The translations under genes were made by a program, and so were the position numbers. The notes beneath the pieces are model-generated. The model had not been told where the DNA came from. It saw nothing but the letters and a program-made list of their open reading frames with translations, and ran no database searches. This document shows, piece after piece, positions 10,370-22,024 of a stretch of 64,000 nt of DNA; positions within the stretch are counted from its first letter, which is position 1; every line of letters starts with the position of its first letter. Origin of the DNA: Gnetum montanum (taxonomy: Eukaryota > Streptophyta > Gnetopsida > Gnetales > Gnetaceae); NCBI GenBank assembly GCA_015680685.1, contig MNCI01029584.1, positions 236,618-300,617 of the forward strand. The letters run 5' to 3'.

Positions 10370-12690
10370 AATGATGATAATTGAAACTGCTAGTGGCCCA
10401 AGGAGTCAAAGTGGTATATACTCATCTAGATGAGTTTGTGCCTGATTTCACCTTTATCTTGCATTGGGATGAATAGTTGCAGTGAAGAGACATAGAAGGC
10501 AACATTGTGTTGCCACCTGACCAATCTATTCCCAAGATGTTGCTCCAAACTCTTAAGAGGTTAGGCATCCAAGATCTTCATGAAGAATATGTTATGTAGG
10601 ACCATGACTATTAGGACTACCATCCCACTGAAACACATTGCAAGAGAGATCAACACCAGGAGAAGCACCATGAAGCTATGAAGAGGAAAGGGTTCACTAA
10701 CCCCTTGTTCTTTCTAAATCAAAAATAAAATGAGGATCCTCCCTATAGGGGTTCTTAACATGAATATTCTCCACCCCTTAACTTCAGTGAAAAGGGCTTG
10801 AATCCAAACTTATAGTCTACTATCAACAATCTTGGTTTAGGTAAAAGTGGAAGTCAAGGTAGGGGCTTAGGCCTCATCATGATGAAGATAAATCTAATGA
10901 TCATGGTCGTGATAAGTAGAGAGGATGTGGCATACACCATGGTGATGGAAGTCCTCCTCACTCTTCATCCTCTTTATCTACATCTTCTTCTTCCTCCTTT
11001 GAATCTAACCAAAACCACAAAGGATGAAACCATTATGAAGGTGAATGGGGGGACAATAATGATCATAGGCCCTACCATGAATGAAGGGGTAGCATAGGAC
11101 ATAATAGGCATCACCAAAATCATGATGATGATGAATCTTTTCTTATAACTTGAAGCATGATAAACATCACAAAGGTATTTACAATTCCAACTAGGCATGT
11201 GAAGGATAGTAGGATTCATAGGTTATATATGAATAATATCCCTAGATTTGAAAGGAAATATAACTCAGATCCAGAAATCCATCTTCAAGTCTTTCTCGAT
11301 GCTTGTGACTTTTAGAACATAGAGAATGACTAGTAAAAACTTAAGCTATTTCCCAAGGCATTCACAAAAGAAGCAAAAAGTTGGTACCACTCTTTGGAGC
11401 TAGAATCAATTCATAGATGGAGTACAATGCTTAAGCTATTTAATCAAAAATATCAGATGTACTCCAAAGTGTCCAAATTCAAAAAGCATATCTAAAGCTA
11501 GTGATAAGGAACATATGAATCTTTGGATGTAGCCATGGGTAGGCATTTTTCCCTTTTGCATAAATGTCTTGGCCTTGGTAATTCTCAGCAAGAATAGCTT
11601 TGCCATATCATAGATGGACTCCAATCAAAAACAAGAAGAACTCTTAGGATCTATGCCCAAGAAATATTGTTAGAACTTAGAGCCCATTAGATCAAAGGCT
11701 GATTAAGTAGGTTACAAAAGAAGAAGGATATTTGAGGAAAAGAGAAGATGCTAAGAAATATTACTGGGATCCTTCCATCAAAAAAAGATAGGTCGAATTT
11801 TCTAACAAAAAGGAGGATGCATCACTTGATGAAGTGATGCAACAAAAAAACTTATCAATCAAAAAACTGTTTCTAAAATTTCAACCAAGGTGGACAAAAT
11901 GTGGAAATATTTGGATGAAAAATTTCAAACTACTATAAAATATTAGAGAAGAATCCAAAGAGTAAAGTAGTGATCATGATCACAAGAGAACGAATGAAGT
12001 TGAACATGTCTACCAAAGGGGTAAGGACAAGGTTACAATAGTAGAAGAGGTTGTGGAGTTAGAATCAAATGATGATGGTGGATGTGAAATTTTCTAATAT
12101 GAACATCCTAAGGAATGTTTCCCTATTGTTCCAAAATTGTAGGAATCTAGGATGTATGCTCTTAATCCTAGGCTAGCAAGAACGAAAGCACCTAGAAGAT
12201 TACCTTATCCTTAAGGAAATCGCAAACAATTCCACCAACAACAAGCTTACTATCCAAGTGGAGCTCCACCACAACCATATGAATAGTATCATTAGTGGCA
12301 ACATCCATAGTCATGGGGAATGTCATTACCGAGGTAGAAATAACCTTATAAGAAACCAAATCTATATGGGTACTATGTTCAGCAAGCCATATCTCTGCAT
12401 AACTCTTCTAGTCATGCTTCTTTTCATTGTCACTACTACCCTTCGAAGTACTACAGAGCTTATTCTCCATCTCCTAGAGGGGAATCCCCATTTCATAAGT
12501 ATCCCCTTCATCCTTTAGTATATGTCCCTCATTTCTCAATCCAATTCTTTCCTGCTCCATCCATGCATGGATAGATTCCCACATAGCTCCTAATGTCATC
12601 AACTTACATCTAGTTCCTCCGATAAGTGGTTCAAAATCTAGACCCATAAAAAGACCATTATTTCAAACCAATAGTTCTACAAAGTCCTAA
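10370..12690 (+). pseudogene. B1 gag
   Basis: Broken Gag. The N-terminal part is rich in His, Arg, Asp and Ser (about 10870-11130). The conserved core starts at about 11225 with MNNIPRFERKYNSDPEIHL and continues LFPKAF..AKSWYHSLE, matching the cores of B2 (38100-37950) and B3 (53160-53340). The following part (12040-12330) shares YEHPK and a Tyr/Pro/Gln-rich C-terminus with B2 and B3. Many stops, mostly TAG, and shifts of frame. No zinc knuckle is visible. Confidence 0.75.
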
Positions 12691-12699
12691 CTAACTCAT

Positions 12700-13082
12700 G
12701 TGGTTGGTTTCCCTATGTCTCCTTCATTCTTTGCATTTATTCCTTCCAAGAACCCTTCCAACCAAATGCCTTCCAAGATCCACACATTCATGTTAACCCA
12801 TGCTATATCTGATTGGATCAAGGCCAGCAACCTTCATAGGAAAAAAGCTAATCCTAGAAGTATGCTCATCTACTTACAAATCATTGGGAATGATCCATGT
12901 AAGGCTCTTCTTGATTTAAGTTCTAGTGCTAATTTTATTTCTCATGAAATGTACAAAGCCTAGAACTTGACTTCAAATCGCACTAAAAGATTAGGCCAAA
13001 ACAACATTTATGAGTCCCTATGGGACTTTTGCATATAAAAAGATGTCATTTGGTTCATTTAATGTCCTTGCAACCTTCCAAT
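12700..13082 (+). pseudogene. B1 protease joined to a truncated reverse transcriptase, up to the A2 insertion
   Basis: 12870-12960 reads GNDPCKALLDLSSSANFISH, an aspartic protease active site with DLS in place of DSG. After a stop the sequence passes within about 60 bases to YGTFAYKKMSFGSFNVLATFQ, the middle of Ty3/gypsy RT, so the RT fingers region has been deleted. The frame stops at CCAAT (13078-13082), the target site of A2, and resumes at 32242 with the next RT residues. This gives a clean empty-site reconstruction. Confidence 0.8.
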
Positions 13083-14005
13083 TGTAGCAACCGAAAACAT
13101 CGATGGCTAGAAACACCGAGAGGTTGTTGGGTGATCAGTTTAACCTCAAATCTGTGCAAGGGCCGTGCTAGATAAAACGGAAGCAGGGCGCCCTGAACGG
13201 TCTGGTCGATCAGACAAGGACTTAATCAGTGTAAGTTAACCTTATGTAAACATTGTTTTAAAGGTAAAATACACGAGGTAAAATCACTGATCAATAAATG
13301 CAAGAATTAAGGAAATAATGACAACCAACGACAACAGTAAAGAGATAACATAATAAACTTGGGTAAGAGAATGCACCACCGCAAAGTCATGGGTTTGATT
13401 CTTTACTTTGTCTAAATGATGTATAATAAGTTACACAATGTCGGAAGTGCACAGAGAGTCCAAGGGTAACCATACTGCTTAAATGCCAATAGTTCTCTTA
13501 AATTCAATCTTCAAAGCTAACAATGCAAAAATGCCAACAAGCCAACTCCTCTCTCCAATGCAGAAATGCTAATCAACCAAAAGCCAATGCGAAAAAATGT
13601 CAATGCATAAAACCAACCCAAATTGCCAACCATAAGAGCCAACCAACCAACCCTTTGAGTGTTTCTCATTGGGGTATTTATAGGGCCAGGAGCAAGAGGA
13701 AAACATAGTTTAGGTGCCATGTGTCTTGGACCCCACAAGATGCTGACATGCCCGTACTAAACAAGTGTGCAATACCGGTTGTGAACTTGCTAAGCTATAA
13801 CTATGCTGTTGAAAATTGCACATGCTGGAATCTGATGTGCCAATAATGTAAGCGATAAGTGGAGCACATCGTTGTAGCGTAGATTCTTGCTATGCTATGC
13901 TATGCTATGTAGCTTAGCACATTGGCGTGGTGTAGCTGTTTGCTATTCTATGCTATGCTATGTAGCGTAGCATAGCGTAGCTGTCGGTTTGGACAGAAAA
14001 CTTGT

Positions 14006-16574
14006 TGTTGGCACATTTGGCCATTTCATGAAGCAGATTAAATAGTTGAGATTCTTTTATGAAGAAATAGCTAAATTTATATTTTTAGAAGAGGAGAATA
14101 AGTGAACAAAAGGCATTTTCATATTTAAAAAATACTGGAGCAAGCTCACGCAGCCATGTTGATAAGTACAGAATCATCAATGTGTTGTGCTACTGAGGTT
14201 TACAAAGGAATATTGCAAATTCAGCAGTTTGGTGCAGGGTGAGGTTATTTCTCCTGTGTAATTCAAGAATATATTGATTAAAACTTCAAGGTTGAGAAAG
14301 ATATTTATCTCTGTAAGCAAGATGTTTTCTCAGCAATAAAAAGGAAGAAGTGGAATATTGCAAATTGAAAGAGGTACTCTACATTATTATAAGAGACCAA
14401 GGCAGAAACAGGATTGTTCAAGGGTTGCCCCAGCATTTTGCCATTAAAATTCTCATTCTCTTTAACCATTGCTGTCCAAAAAAAATAATAAGAGTATAAA
14501 ACAAAATTTGCAATAATTAGAAGCCAGAGAAATCCTCCAAAATGGCACTGTGTAAAAAAATAAAACACAGAAACAGAGAATGCAATGGGTCAATGAGCAG
14601 GGGTATGTGGCACCGTCAGTGCAGAAAACTATCACTAAAATTCATATACATTTTGCCAAACACTTCCTGCACAAACTTCATTTTTTTTACTCAACAAGAT
14701 TAATCTAAGGATGAGATCGTCAATAGTGAATCTGCAGAAAATAGAGCACCAACTCGAATAGCGCATAGCGGCAGCAAGATCCTCTCTGAAGACAAGCAAA
14801 ACTGAAACCCTCACTCAGGCCTTCCGCAACGTCATCGGCGCAGTATTCCCGGCAGCGGTTCAAGAGCAATGACGGCAAGAACGACGACAACGCTGGCAAT
14901 AATGCAGAGCAAATCAGAAAAAATCCTCAATGAAATGCCGCGCATTTTGAAACAGCAAAGAAGAAAACCCTCCAATGAAACCATTGGCTGCGGCAGAACC
15001 TACTCTCACGGTGGTTGTTCACATCTGTGTCTATTTCCATGGGTTGCGGGCAGAGGAGGAAACGAACCAATTTTTTCATCGTTCTTGAAATCGTTGCTTA
15101 TTATTTGAACTGCAGGAATAAATCAATAACAATAAGGTGTAGAGTGCAGAGGAGATAAAGGTGGAATCGGCCCTGGAACATTGGGAGCGCCACGAATTAA
15201 AAATGCATTCGGTTAAATATACATATACATATAAATATACATATACTTACATATCCTCAAGTCCATGGTCACTATCTATATCATTACAGGAAAAATAAAA
15301 TATTTTTATGATTTAAAAAGAGAGGAATATTATGGGATATTTGTGTAACATCCTATAAAGGCAATATTTGGCTATTATCCCTTTTATTTATAACTATAAT
15401 GTTTATAACTAAATTGTAGCCTTTTTTATCTCTATGATAGTTGCAACCACCCAAGATATTTTGTAACTTACCTAACTTATTGGGCATGTAATCTCCTAGC
15501 TTGTTGGGCAAGTAATTTTCTGATTGGATAGTCCAATTACTTGGGAGAAAAGCTTGGTGAGATATTTTTGAGATATTTTGGGGATATTTTTGGAAGTTGT
15601 AACTTACCTAACTACCTTAGACCCTATAAAAAGGCTTCAAGGGTCAAAAGGAAAAAAAGGAGGGGGGAAGACATCAAAAGGGAAAAAAGGAAGCATCATC
15701 ATCACACTTGGAAGATTTGTAAAGAAGATGTCTTGCAAGATGGCTTGCTAGAATAAAGATTTCAGCCTCTTTGTCATGGTNNNNNNNNNNNNNNNNNNNN
15801 NNNNNNNNNNNNNNNNNNNNNNNNNNNNNNNNNNNNNNNNNNNNNNNNNNNNNNNNNNNNNNNNNNNNNNNNNNNNNNNNNNNNNNNNNNNNNNNNNNNN
15901 NNNNNNNNNNNNNNNNNNNNNNNNNNNNNNNNNNNNNNNNNNNNNNNNNNNNNNNNNNNNNNNNNNNNNNNNNNNNNNNNNNNNNNNNNNNNNNNNNNNN
16001 NNNNNNNNNNNNNNNNNNNNNNNNNNNNNNNNNNNNNNNNNNNNNNNNNNNNNNNNNNNNNNNNNNNNNNNNNNNNNNNNNNNNNNNNNNNNNNNNNNNN
16101 NNNNNNNNNNNNNNNNNNNNNNNNNNNNNNNNNNNNNNNNNNNNNNNNNNNNNNNNNNNNNNNNNNNNNNNNNNNNNNNNNNNNNNNNNNNNNNNNNNNN
16201 NNNNNNNNNNNNNNNNNNNNNNNNNNNNNNNNNNNNNNNNNNNNNNNNNNNNNNNNNNNNNNNNNNNNNNNNNNNNNNNNNNNNNNNNNNNNNNNNNNNN
16301 NNNNNNNNNNNNNNNNNNNNNNNNNNNNNNNNNNNNNNNNNNNNNNNNNNNNNNNNNNNNNNNNNNNNNNNNNNNNNNNNNNNNNNNNNNNNNNNNNNNN
16401 NNNNNNNNNNNNNNNNNNNNNNNNNNNNNNNNNNNNNNNNNNNNNNNNNNNNNNNNNNNNNNNNNNNNNNNNNNNNNNNNNNNNNNNGGGCCTTGGTGTT
16501 GCCAGAGACCAGCAGGCACCTAAATCCTGTTCGAGGACACTCGTTGGCGGTCGCTTCCCAAATGGTCGCCAACA
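14006..16574 (+). mobile_element. Solo-LTR-like insertion, TGTTGGC...GCCAACA, TSD CTTGT
   Basis: Bounded by TGTTGGC and GCCAACA with a perfect 5-base target duplication CTTGT (14001-14005 and 16575-16579). Deleting it restores the A2 LTR as seen at 31510-31530. Promoter-like TATAAAAA at 15625-15632 and AATAAA at about 15754 suggest a plus-strand LTR with U3 of about 1.6 kb. No internal direct repeat or coding domain is recognised, so I read it as a solo LTR of a large family; a non-autonomous element is the alternative. It includes a GC-richer patch (14755-15110), an ATATACAT microsatellite (about 15210-15255) and the N gap. Confidence 0.75.
15781..16487. other. Assembly gap (707 N)
   Basis: Run of undetermined bases inside the solo-LTR-like insertion. 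Nothing can be said of its content, and its length may be an estimate. Confidence 0.99.
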
Positions 16575-17311
16575 CTTGTGTTGAAGTCAAAAGCATTTTC
16601 TTAAAGCCCTAATGCACACAGGGTTAAATTTTGGATCATTTTATTGGTTTTCATTTTTGCTACACTGTTCTATGCTACGTAGCATAGCAGCCAATGTAAC
16701 TTGCATTTTTGTAAGAATTTGCAGGGTTTCATGTGAAAATTTTTCTTGTGGTTCAAATGCTAACTGAGACAGTGTGGTTTTGGAAGCCACAATGCAATTA
16801 AATGCAATCTTCTCTATAGAAGCGTCTTAGCAAAGGAGTCTTTGCATGTTTCACCCTTCACTACACTATGCTACGCTATATAGGGTAGCATAGCGTAGCA
16901 CCCTGTGTCAGCCAAATTCTGACTTTTCCTTTTGCGAACATCTTACCAAACTTGTATTCAGACACTCGATTGATTTTTTGAAGGCCCACTATGCTGCACA
17001 GCGCAGCATACCATAGTAGACTTCTCCACTAGAAAACTTGCCGAACTTTTTTTCCCATCTTGAGCACCGTTGACAACTCCTAGCATAGCTTCTGAGTAGA
17101 CTGTCAGTAGGGTGAATTGTCCAGGTGAGCAAGCCAAAGAGTGCATCAGGCCTACCAATCCTGGAAGTAGAAAACTTATTGGACTACATAGTCTATCTTT
17201 GGTGTCTACACTTTTCTACCAAACTGCCATGACACTACACTTGTGGAAGTCCTTGCCTAAATTTGAAGACCCTGGTGAAGCAAGAGGATCTCAAAATTTT
17301 ATGGTATTTCA

Positions 17312-17326
17312 ATGGCCCCTCTTTGT
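17312..17326 (-). other. A2 polypurine tract
   Basis: On the minus strand ACAAAGAGGGGCCAT lies directly before the 3' LTR start TGAAATACC. It is the expected plus-strand DNA primer site and fixes orientation and LTR boundary. Confidence 0.85.
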
Positions 17327-18687
17327 CAACGTTTGAAGGATTGGCCCGAGAGATGCTGACAAAGAATACAAAACACCATGAAAGATAAAATGCTAACATT
17401 GCTCTTTAGTAATTGTTAAGATGTTACTTAGCTATACTTGAGAGTGCTAGAATAGTCATGTAGGGAAGGGGGAAATGGTGGAGCTACGAGGATAGCTTTG
17501 GGAAGGGAAAGAAGTAGTAATGTGGTCCCTCGTTAGAGTGCTTGTGAGGTAGTTGATATGCATGAGCATCTTTTCGTTTGCAAGCTTCTGACGTCTTTTC
17601 GGAATGCTTAGAGATGATAATTGTAAAAAAGCTGATGTGCCATCTATTTTAGGCACATTATTTTTGAGCTTTTGCTCTTTTACACTTTTTTTTTGCTATT
17701 TTTCCATTTTCATTTGCAAACAACCTTGTTGTTGTAGGATAGGTGTTTCCTCCCTAGGATGAGTTTTGTTACATCAACATGGGGCTTTGACCTACCTACA
17801 GATGCTTCCCATGTGACGACTTGCATTATGCACGTCATGGACTTTGCAGTTGAGCATATGGGAGGGCTTTATAGGTATAGGAAAAATTTGTAAAAAGAGG
17901 TGTAAGGATGAGTATTGCGGGTGTAAGGAATGAGGTAAAAGAGGTTAAGGGGGAGGACAGGATGTGCACTCCCAAGTAGTCAAGCTAGTCAGGATGACCA
18001 CCTTGAAACAATGTAGTGTTCTACCATCTTGGCGAAATGCATCTCCGATCGATGCCCCTCCGACACGTACCCTACAAACACAACAGAGAGCAAACCAGAA
18101 GAAAAAACCATAAAGCAAAATGAAGGTGAAGGTCTTCCTTACTTTGGACGCTGCTGGAACAATGGATGTTGTTGCTGAGGCATGCGATGTACAAACCAAA
18201 AAGGCTAGCAGCAGCTCTGGCAGCATCAACATGTAGAAATTGGCACTGAGGAGGCTAGGAATTGTGATGATGGGAATGCTCAGGAGTCCCCATCCAAGGC
18301 AAAAATTATGCACTTCAGTTGTAAGGTGAAAGGCCTAACAGCTAAATATCTTTTGGGCTCAGGCGATGGTGGGGGCTAGAGGGTAGAAACCTTGTGGCTA
18401 GGCCACAATAGTGCTAGGACTCTAGCAGTAGGCGTTGACTATGGAAGCTACTACCAGGGCAACAGGTCATGGTGGCGGTAGCTCCAGAAGGTCAACAATA
18501 TGTTAGATGATATCTCCGGAAGATTAGCAAGATGCCAGGGGCAATGGCATTGCATATATTCTAGAGGATGTTTTCTTGGCATCATGAACTGCATTTTGGA
18601 ACTGCAACACCCCACCTAGTGCTGGCATTGTGCACACTCACTTGCTTATAGAGTCATGGATTGTGAGCTGGGTGTTGTACTATGAAC
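17327..18687 (-). other. A2 3' untranslated region
   Basis: Spacer between PPT and hairpin array. I recognise no domain. A poly-T tract is near 17690. Open stretches at 17945-18313 (minus) and about 18195-18375 (plus) are short, have no recognisable motif and are probably chance. Confidence 0.5.
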
Positions 18688-19167
18688 CTAGTTTAAGGTC
18701 CTGGTAGACCATTATATGTGCTAGTTTAAGGTCCCACCAAACCGTGGTGTGCTAGTTCAAGGTCTTAGTAGACCTTTGTGCTGGTTTAAGGTCCTAGTAG
18801 ACCGTTGTGCCAGTTTAAGGTCCTAGCAGACCACTATGCTAGTTTATCATCGTAGCGGATGGTGGATAAGCCATTTTAAGATCATAGCGGACCATCTATG
18901 CTAGTTTAACATCGTAGCAGATGTGCTTTGCTAGTTTGACGTCATGGTAGATGGTCTATGCTAGTTTATAGTCATAGCGGACTATTTGTACTAGTTTATA
19001 GTTGTGGTGGAGGGCCTTTGCCAGTTTTACATCATAGTGGTCAAGCTTTGCTAGTTTTATGTCGTAGCAATGTGCTTTGCCAATTTTACATCATAGTAGA
19101 CGTTCTTTGCCAGTTTTACATCATAGTGGATGTGCTTTGCCAGTTTTATGTCATAGAGAACATTTTT
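18688..19167. repeat. Hairpin repeat array of A2, about 16 units of about 30 bp
   Basis: Tandem units of the form CTAGTTTAAGGTC, six bases, GACC. The stems differ between units but usually stay complementary: GGTC/GACC (18695, 18755, 18790, 18820), CATC/GATG (18848, 18910, 19117), AGTC/GACT within a 6-bp ATAGTC/GACTAT stem (18969). Some units are broken (18731, 19030). The array lies downstream of integrase in the 3' UTR. Tat-lineage 3' UTRs are known to carry variable tandem repeats. Confidence 0.88.
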
Positions 19168-19194
19168 CTTACCTTGCTTATGCATCAGATGTAG

Positions 19195-20283
19195 TATGGC
19201 TTGAGATGCAAATGATTAACAGGATTTGCAAACTCTTTTCCCTCCATGTCTACCAATTTGAAGGCTTCATTCTCATAGGCTTCTATGACCATGAATGGAC
19301 CTTTCCATTTTACTGACAATTTGTTCACATGTTCATGGACAGCCTTGAGAATGAGGTTCCCCTTTTTTATTGGCCGTTGATGTGGGTTTGCATGATGCTT
19401 CTCCTATTTCCTCTCTTGATAACGCTCAATGCAATCAATTATCTATGCACGCTTCTTCTCTATGGAGTCAAGGTCGATAATCCTCAACTTGTTGGTCTGG
19501 GCTTCACTCACGATGTTTGAAAAGATCATTCGAAGTGATGGTACCTACAGCTCAAGAGGTAACATTGCTTCAGATCTGTAAACAAAGCTATAAGGTGTCT
19601 TACCTATCACCGTTCTGCATGTCATTTGGTAAGCCCATAACACATAGAGATTTGCTCATGCCATTACCTCTTGTTATTGTTAAGCATTTTCTTGAGAAAG
19701 TTGATGATGGCTTTGTTCGTAGCTTCTGCATGTCCATTTACCTATGGATAGTGTGGAGAGGAGAATGATTGCCTAATGCCAAGGTTACTACAAAAGGTTT
19801 TGGTTTTCACACTACCAAATTATGGCCCGTTTTCTATCATAATAGTCATGGAGAGCCCAAACCTCATCACAATGTTATCTAATATAAAGTGGCAAACCTA
19901 TTGAGATGTAGTCTTCCTAAAGGGAATAGCCTCCACCCACTTTGTAAAGTATTCAGTGGTGGTGATAATGAAGCTATGTCGTGCAGAAGACTTAGGTGTG
20001 ATACATCCTATAATGTCTAGTCCCCATCATTGGAATGGCCACGTGATCTACGTTGGGTGCAACTCGATAGGTGAAACGCGTATAAGATTTTCATATCGTT
20101 GGCACGTATCACAAGTCTTAACTTTTGCTAGGTAATCCTTTTCCATGTGAGGCCAGTAGTACCCTAGGCGTCTAATTTTTGCTGTCATGGCCCTAAGTGC
20201 TATGTGTCCACTACACAGTCCCTCGTGTACCTTATTAATGACCTTCTATGCTTGTTCATCGTTTATGCATGCTATCAATATCC
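19195..20283 (-). pseudogene. A2 integrase
   Basis: Ty3/gypsy integrase in Tat style. The N-terminal zinc finger is VHEGLCSGH ... CDTC. The core reads WPFQWWGLDIIG (first Asp), then IENGP where DNG is expected (second Asp to Glu), then NGHAEATNK (Glu kept). The C-terminal domain reads KLSVKWKGPFMVIEAY and KLVDMEGKEFANPVN. Several stops, mostly TAG/TGA. The N-terminal zinc finger follows the RT thumb almost directly: about 30 residues after LLKKGVNFEW the zinc-finger region begins, so RNase H has been deleted. Confidence 0.88.
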
Positions 20284-21524
20284 CATTAGAGGAACAATTG
20301 AGTTGTAAGAGCTCTTTCTTTAGATCATCAAAGGCTTGCTGGCATTGAGTTGTCCATTCGAAGTTAACCCCTTTCTTTAGTAAGTGTTGCATGGGATGTA
20401 ACTTGTCAGTCAACTTTGCTATAAGCCTTCTAATGAATTGTACTCTACCTTGTAACTTTCATAATTCATTAAGGTTGGTAGGTGGTGCTATATTAATGAT
20501 GGCCTTAACTTTGTTAGGGTCCACTCATATTCTAGCCTCTAACACTACAAACCCTAGCATGCATCCAATTTTCACCCCGAAGACATACTTTTTTGGATTG
20601 AGGCGTAAGTCATGCATTTGGCAACATTTGAGGACTACACCTAGATCATTGGGATGATCAGTAGCTTCTTTAGATTTAATTTCTATGTCATCCACGTAGT
20701 CATTTAGTGTTTCTAGGATGTTGTCGCTAAAGATGTACGTCATGGCTCTTTGGTAGCTTGCTCTGGCATTTTTGAGCTTAAAAGGCATCATAGTATAATA
20801 GAAGGTACCCCATTGGGTCATGAAAGTTGTTGTAAATAATGCTATAGGTTGATATGAATTTGATTGTAGTCGGAGAAACCATCCATGAAGGATAATAGAG
20901 TGTGACCAGCCGTAGTATCAATGAGTTGATCAATACTCAGTAATGGAAAGTTATCCTTGATCGTTGCTTTGTTTAGATCCTGGAAGTCTATACAGATTTT
21001 TATTCCTCCCATTTTCTTAGAAACTACAACAATGTTTGACACCCATTTCAAGTAATCAACTGCCCAGATGAAACTAGCCTAATACAGCTTAGTGATTTCA
21101 TCGCATATGGCTAGTGTGATCTCTGGTTTAAACTTGCAAGCCTTTTTCTTGACTACCTTCATTCGCGGGTCTAAGAAAATGTTGTGTTGTATAAGCCTCA
21201 CGTCTAAGCCCAACATGTCATTATACAACCATGCAAATACCTCGATGTTATCTTGGAGGATCTTGGCTACATCTTAATACATTTTTGAATCTAGGAGGGA
21301 GCTAAGTTTTAATGTTTTTATTTCCCCCCTAGATGTGGTCACATGTGTTTCAATGAGAGGGTCTTTAGTTACATTCCTAGCCTCTAAATCTAAGGCTTGG
21401 ACTAGGTGTTTGGGCCATTCTATGGATGTTTCTAAGGATGCCACAGTGCTATCGGTGGTCGATTCCCAGTCTATTGAGTCTAGGTTCAACTATCTAGTGA
21501 GCTCGCCATATGGACCCATCAAGG
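20284..21524 (-). pseudogene. A2 reverse transcriptase
   Basis: Domains in order: linker GPYGELTR near the 5' end, WVSNIVVVSKKMGGIKICID and DFQDLNKATIKDNFPLL (fingers), FMDGFSDYNQIHI, GTFYYTMMPFKLKNA, catalytic YVDD at 20698-20687, and LNPKKYVFGV (thumb). The polymerase triad is intact, but stops near 20830, 21055 and elsewhere break the frame. No RNase H follows. The protein starts right after a candidate 3' splice site (21526-21525), consistent with the spliced pol known from Ogre elements. Confidence 0.9.
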
Positions 21525-21545
21525 CTAGAAGTGAAGACAGATCAC
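21524..21545 (-). promoter_or_regulatory. Candidate 3' splice site before A2 reverse transcriptase
   Basis: Minus strand reads CTGTCTTCACTTCTAG then CCTTGATGGGTCC: a pyrimidine-rich tract ending in TAG directly upstream of the RT frame (one TAG stop lies within the first codons). Ogre-type elements have a sense intron between protease and RT; such an intron here would span the whole antisense accessory gene. Inference from sequence only. Confidence 0.5.
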
Positions 21546-21702
21546 AATGTGTTGCAATTCTTGCTCAACCTGCCACAATGAAATAAATGCCAAGCCAAGT
21601 GATACCTGTTTGTACCAAAAATGCATAGCACACATTTGCAAAGAAATAATAAAATATGAACAATTGAAATAATTGTAAACTATGATATAAAGTTTGTCAT
21701 AT

Positions 21703-21765
21703 GCCAGTTTAAGGTCATAGCAGACCACCTGGGTACAGAAGTTTAAAACTGCTAGTTTAAGGTTT
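21703..21765. repeat. Isolated hairpin repeat units of A2
   Basis: One good unit, CCAGTTTAAGGTCATAGCAGACC (stem GGTC/GACC, 21704-21726), and a degraded one at 21752-21765. They lie at the 5' side of the accessory gene, opposite the array at 26060-26430, so hairpin units border the cargo on both sides. Confidence 0.75.
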
Positions 21766-22024
21766 GTTGAAATGGTTACAATATATTAAATTCTTGTTTA
21801 AAATTTGTTTTTAAATTTTTTTTGCTATGCTAGGTGAGTGTGTTGTGAGAGCTTTAGGTTAATGCATTAGTGATATCTCGTTGCTACACTATTGCCTTTG
21901 TGCTTTTGCTATGCTACATGCAAGAAAAGAGTTATGCTACATTATTTTCAAATGGCTAATCCTACTATGCTACAAGAAAAATACACTCGAATATAATGTT
22001 AACATTTTCCATTATGTTGTACAG

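Larger units (their letters stand above)
13083..17311 (-). repeat. 3' LTR of A2, interrupted by a solo-LTR-like element
   Basis: Begins TGTAGCAACCGAAAACATCG and ends GGTATTTCA on the plus strand. Removing 14006-16574 and one 5-base duplication leaves about 1655 bp, close to the 1629 bp of the other LTR. TATAAATA on the minus strand is at 13682-13675, shared with 31202-31195. It carries several palindromes built on CTATGCTACG, including the perfect 18-mer CTATGCTACGTAGCATAG at 16670-16687. Confidence 0.9.

Noticed and set aside
15674-16612. Long open frames across 15.7-16.6 kb
   Set aside because: They exist only because the N gap has no stop codons.
17945-18313. Minus-strand open frame of 122 codons with hydrophobic N-terminus in the A2 3' region
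   Set aside because: No motif, no homologue elsewhere in the window, in an untranslated part of a decayed element; a plus-strand stretch overlaps it with equal quality.
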